Positions 41,559 through 42,559 of a stretch of 42,559 nt of DNA are shown in pieces; the first letter of the stretch is position 1, and each line of letters starts with the position of its first letter. The stretch is from NCBI GenBank assembly GCA_003447235.1, contig DLZV01000006.1, positions 57,047-99,605 on the forward strand, given 5' to 3'. Made by a program: the position numbers and the translations under genes. The notes under the pieces are model-generated. The model saw nothing but the letters and a program-made list of their open reading frames with translations, had not been told where the DNA came from and made no database searches. The DNA is from Prevotella sp. GTDB lineage: Bacteria; Bacteroidota; Bacteroidia; Bacteroidales; Bacteroidaceae.

Positions 41559-42536
41559 TTAGAGTTCCCAACCGATTGCAGAAGCACCGAGAACGGCAGC
41601 ACTGGCATCGTCAAGAGAACTGATAAGGAATTTTGCCTTGTCCTTGTAGATTTTCAGCACATTCTCGTCGTAAGCTTTCTTCAACGGCTTCATGAGCAGG
41701 TCCCCGGCCTTTGTCAGTCCACCAAAGAAGACGAAAGCCTCGGGTGAGGAGAAGGCCATGAAATCGGAGCAAGCCTCACCGAGAATCTGTCCTGTGAACT
41801 CATAGATGCGGTTGGCGAGGGCGTCGCCCTTGCTGGCAGCGATGGATACATCGAGAGAGGTGATTTCCTCGGGGTTCATTTCGCGTAGCAGAGACGGTTC
41901 GTCGCTTGTGGCGAGGAACTCGCGAGCTGTGCGTGCCACACCCGTGGCGGAGCAATATGTCTCCAGGCAACCCTTGCGTCCGCAGCCACAGGGGCGTCCG
42001 TTCTCGCGGCGAATGATGGTGTGGCCCAGCTCTCCAGCGAAGCCGTCGCTGCCATAGACCATGTGTCCATCGACGACAATACCCGATCCGACACCCGTGC
42101 CGAGCGTGATCATGATGAAGTTCTTCATGCCGCGTGCTACGCCATACTGCATCTCGCCGATGGCGGCAGCGTTGGCGTCGTTGGTGAGGCCCACGGGGAT
42201 GCCAAGCTTCTCAGAGAACATATCTGCCAATGGAATCACACCGTCATGGCCCCAGGGCACATTGGGGGCAAACTCTATCGTGCCGCGATAGTAGTTGCCG
42301 TTGGGCGCACCGATGCCCATGGCTTTGATCTGGTCTATGCCGCCTACTTTTGCGATGATGGGCTTGAGGGCCTCCACGCCAGCAGAGACAAAGTCCTCTG
42401 CGGTCTTGTATGCCTGCGTCTTAATAGAGTTGGTTGTCAGTATGTTGCCACGCTGATCTACGATTCCAAAAACTGAGTTAGTGCCGCCTAAGTCCAAACC
42501 GATGACAAACGGCTTTTGCTGTTCTTGTGCTACCAT
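41559..42536 (-). CDS. ROK-family sugar kinase (glucokinase-like)
   Basis: A 325-residue protein of the ROK family. The phosphate-1 motif is GLDLGGTN at residues 13-20, phosphate-2 is TLGTGVGSGI, and the catalytic Asp lies in TNDANAAAIGE. The zinc site is ELGHT plus CGCGRKGCLE, with the three Cys and the His in normal spacing. This full set predicts an active zinc-containing hexose kinase; glucose is the commonest substrate, but ROK enzymes also take N-acetylmannosamine or fructose. There is no N-terminal DNA-binding domain, so it is not a ROK repressor. The ATG at 42536 lies 23 nt from the window edge, so its promoter is mostly outside. Confidence 0.93.
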   Translation of the reverse strand: MVAQEQQKPFVIGLDLGGTNSVFGIVDQRGNILTTNSIKTQAYKTAEDFVSAGVEALKPIIAKVGGIDQIKAMGIGAPNGNYYRGTIEFAPNVPWGHDGVIPLADMFSEKLGIPVGLTNDANAAAIGEMQYGVARGMKNFIMITLGTGVGSGIVVDGHMVYGSDGFAGELGHTIIRRENGRPCGCGRKGCLETYCSATGVARTAREFLATSDEPSLLREMNPEEITSLDVSIAASKGDALANRIYEFTGQILGEACSDFMAFSSPEAFVFFGGLTKAGDLLMKPLKKAYDENVLKIYKDKAKFLISSLDDASAAVLGASAIGWEL

Positions 42537-42559
42537 GTTTTATATCAATAGTTCGTTAA

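Noticed and set aside
41559..42536. ROK-type transcriptional repressor (NagC/XylR)
   Set aside because: The protein begins directly with the phosphate-1 motif and has no N-terminal helix-turn-helix.
1..42559. CRISPR array, insertion sequence, integron, prophage or antiphage genes
   Set aside because: No regularly spaced repeats, transposase, integrase, phage or nuclease-island genes were seen. Gene content is core metabolism and envelope.

Overview
The window reads as chromosomal DNA of a member of the Bacteroidales, most likely Prevotella or a close relative. The evidence is: (i) many genes preceded by the Bacteroidota -7 element TAnnTTTG, several with a TTG about 19 nt upstream; (ii) an ATP synthase cluster in the Bacteroidota order beta-epsilon-(small membrane protein)-a-c-b-delta-alpha-gamma; (iii) a DUF2723/TMEM260-type membrane glycosyltransferase-like protein, a giant alpha-2-macroglobulin-like protein and a Kdo pathway; (iv) weak Shine-Dalgarno sequences almost everywhere. 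I find no rRNA, tRNA, CRISPR array, insertion sequence, integrase or phage gene. This is mainly a core-genome segment.

Layout. 1-929 has no convincing gene: an AT-rich half, a C-rich/G-poor half with a C9A14 tract, and possible terminator hairpins. 930-4174 (+) holds a Fur-family regulator, purA and hisS. Two hairpins separate hisS from the convergent radA (4365-5753, -). radA and an orphan solute-binding lipoprotein (5872-6792, +) are fired from abutting divergent promoters. 6833-8070 has a metallo-hydrolase overlapping ruvC. 8175-11885 is a compact TetR regulator / SGNH hydrolase / MBOAT acyltransferase group with a palindromic candidate operator, the most system-like set here. 12101-13302 carries an outer-membrane beta-barrel protein and a small lipoprotein. 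13319-15481 has an HdeD-like membrane protein (-), a histidine phosphatase (+) and a BadF-type kinase (-). 15656-21235 (+) holds a large MscS channel, kdsA, kdsD and a PLD-family cardiolipin synthase-like protein that needs a TTG start. 21368-26199 (+) has the DUF2723 protein, a translationally coupled polysaccharide deacetylase and a YycJ-like metallo-hydrolase. 26448-32830 (+) has the alpha-2-macroglobulin-like protein and ispH. 33051-41415 (+) is pfkA followed by the nine-gene ATP synthase cluster, closed by a strong intrinsic terminator. 41559-42536 (-) is a ROK-family sugar kinase with its own terminator.

Many genes serve the cell envelope: Kdo synthesis (kdsD makes arabinose 5-phosphate, kdsA condenses it with PEP), phospholipid synthesis, a candidate envelope O-acylation pair, protein glycosylation, polysaccharide deacetylation, a beta-barrel and an envelope macroglobulin. 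The rest is central metabolism and information processing. Points most worth checking are the TetR/SGNH/MBOAT module and its operator, a tandem 22-bp repeat upstream of pfkA, the Asp-to-Asn change in the PfkA GGDGS motif, the RNA elements around atpE, departures from textbook form in AtpB, AtpC and AtpG, and the alpha-2-macroglobulin without a thioester motif. All functional names are from reading protein sequence by eye; no database search was run.
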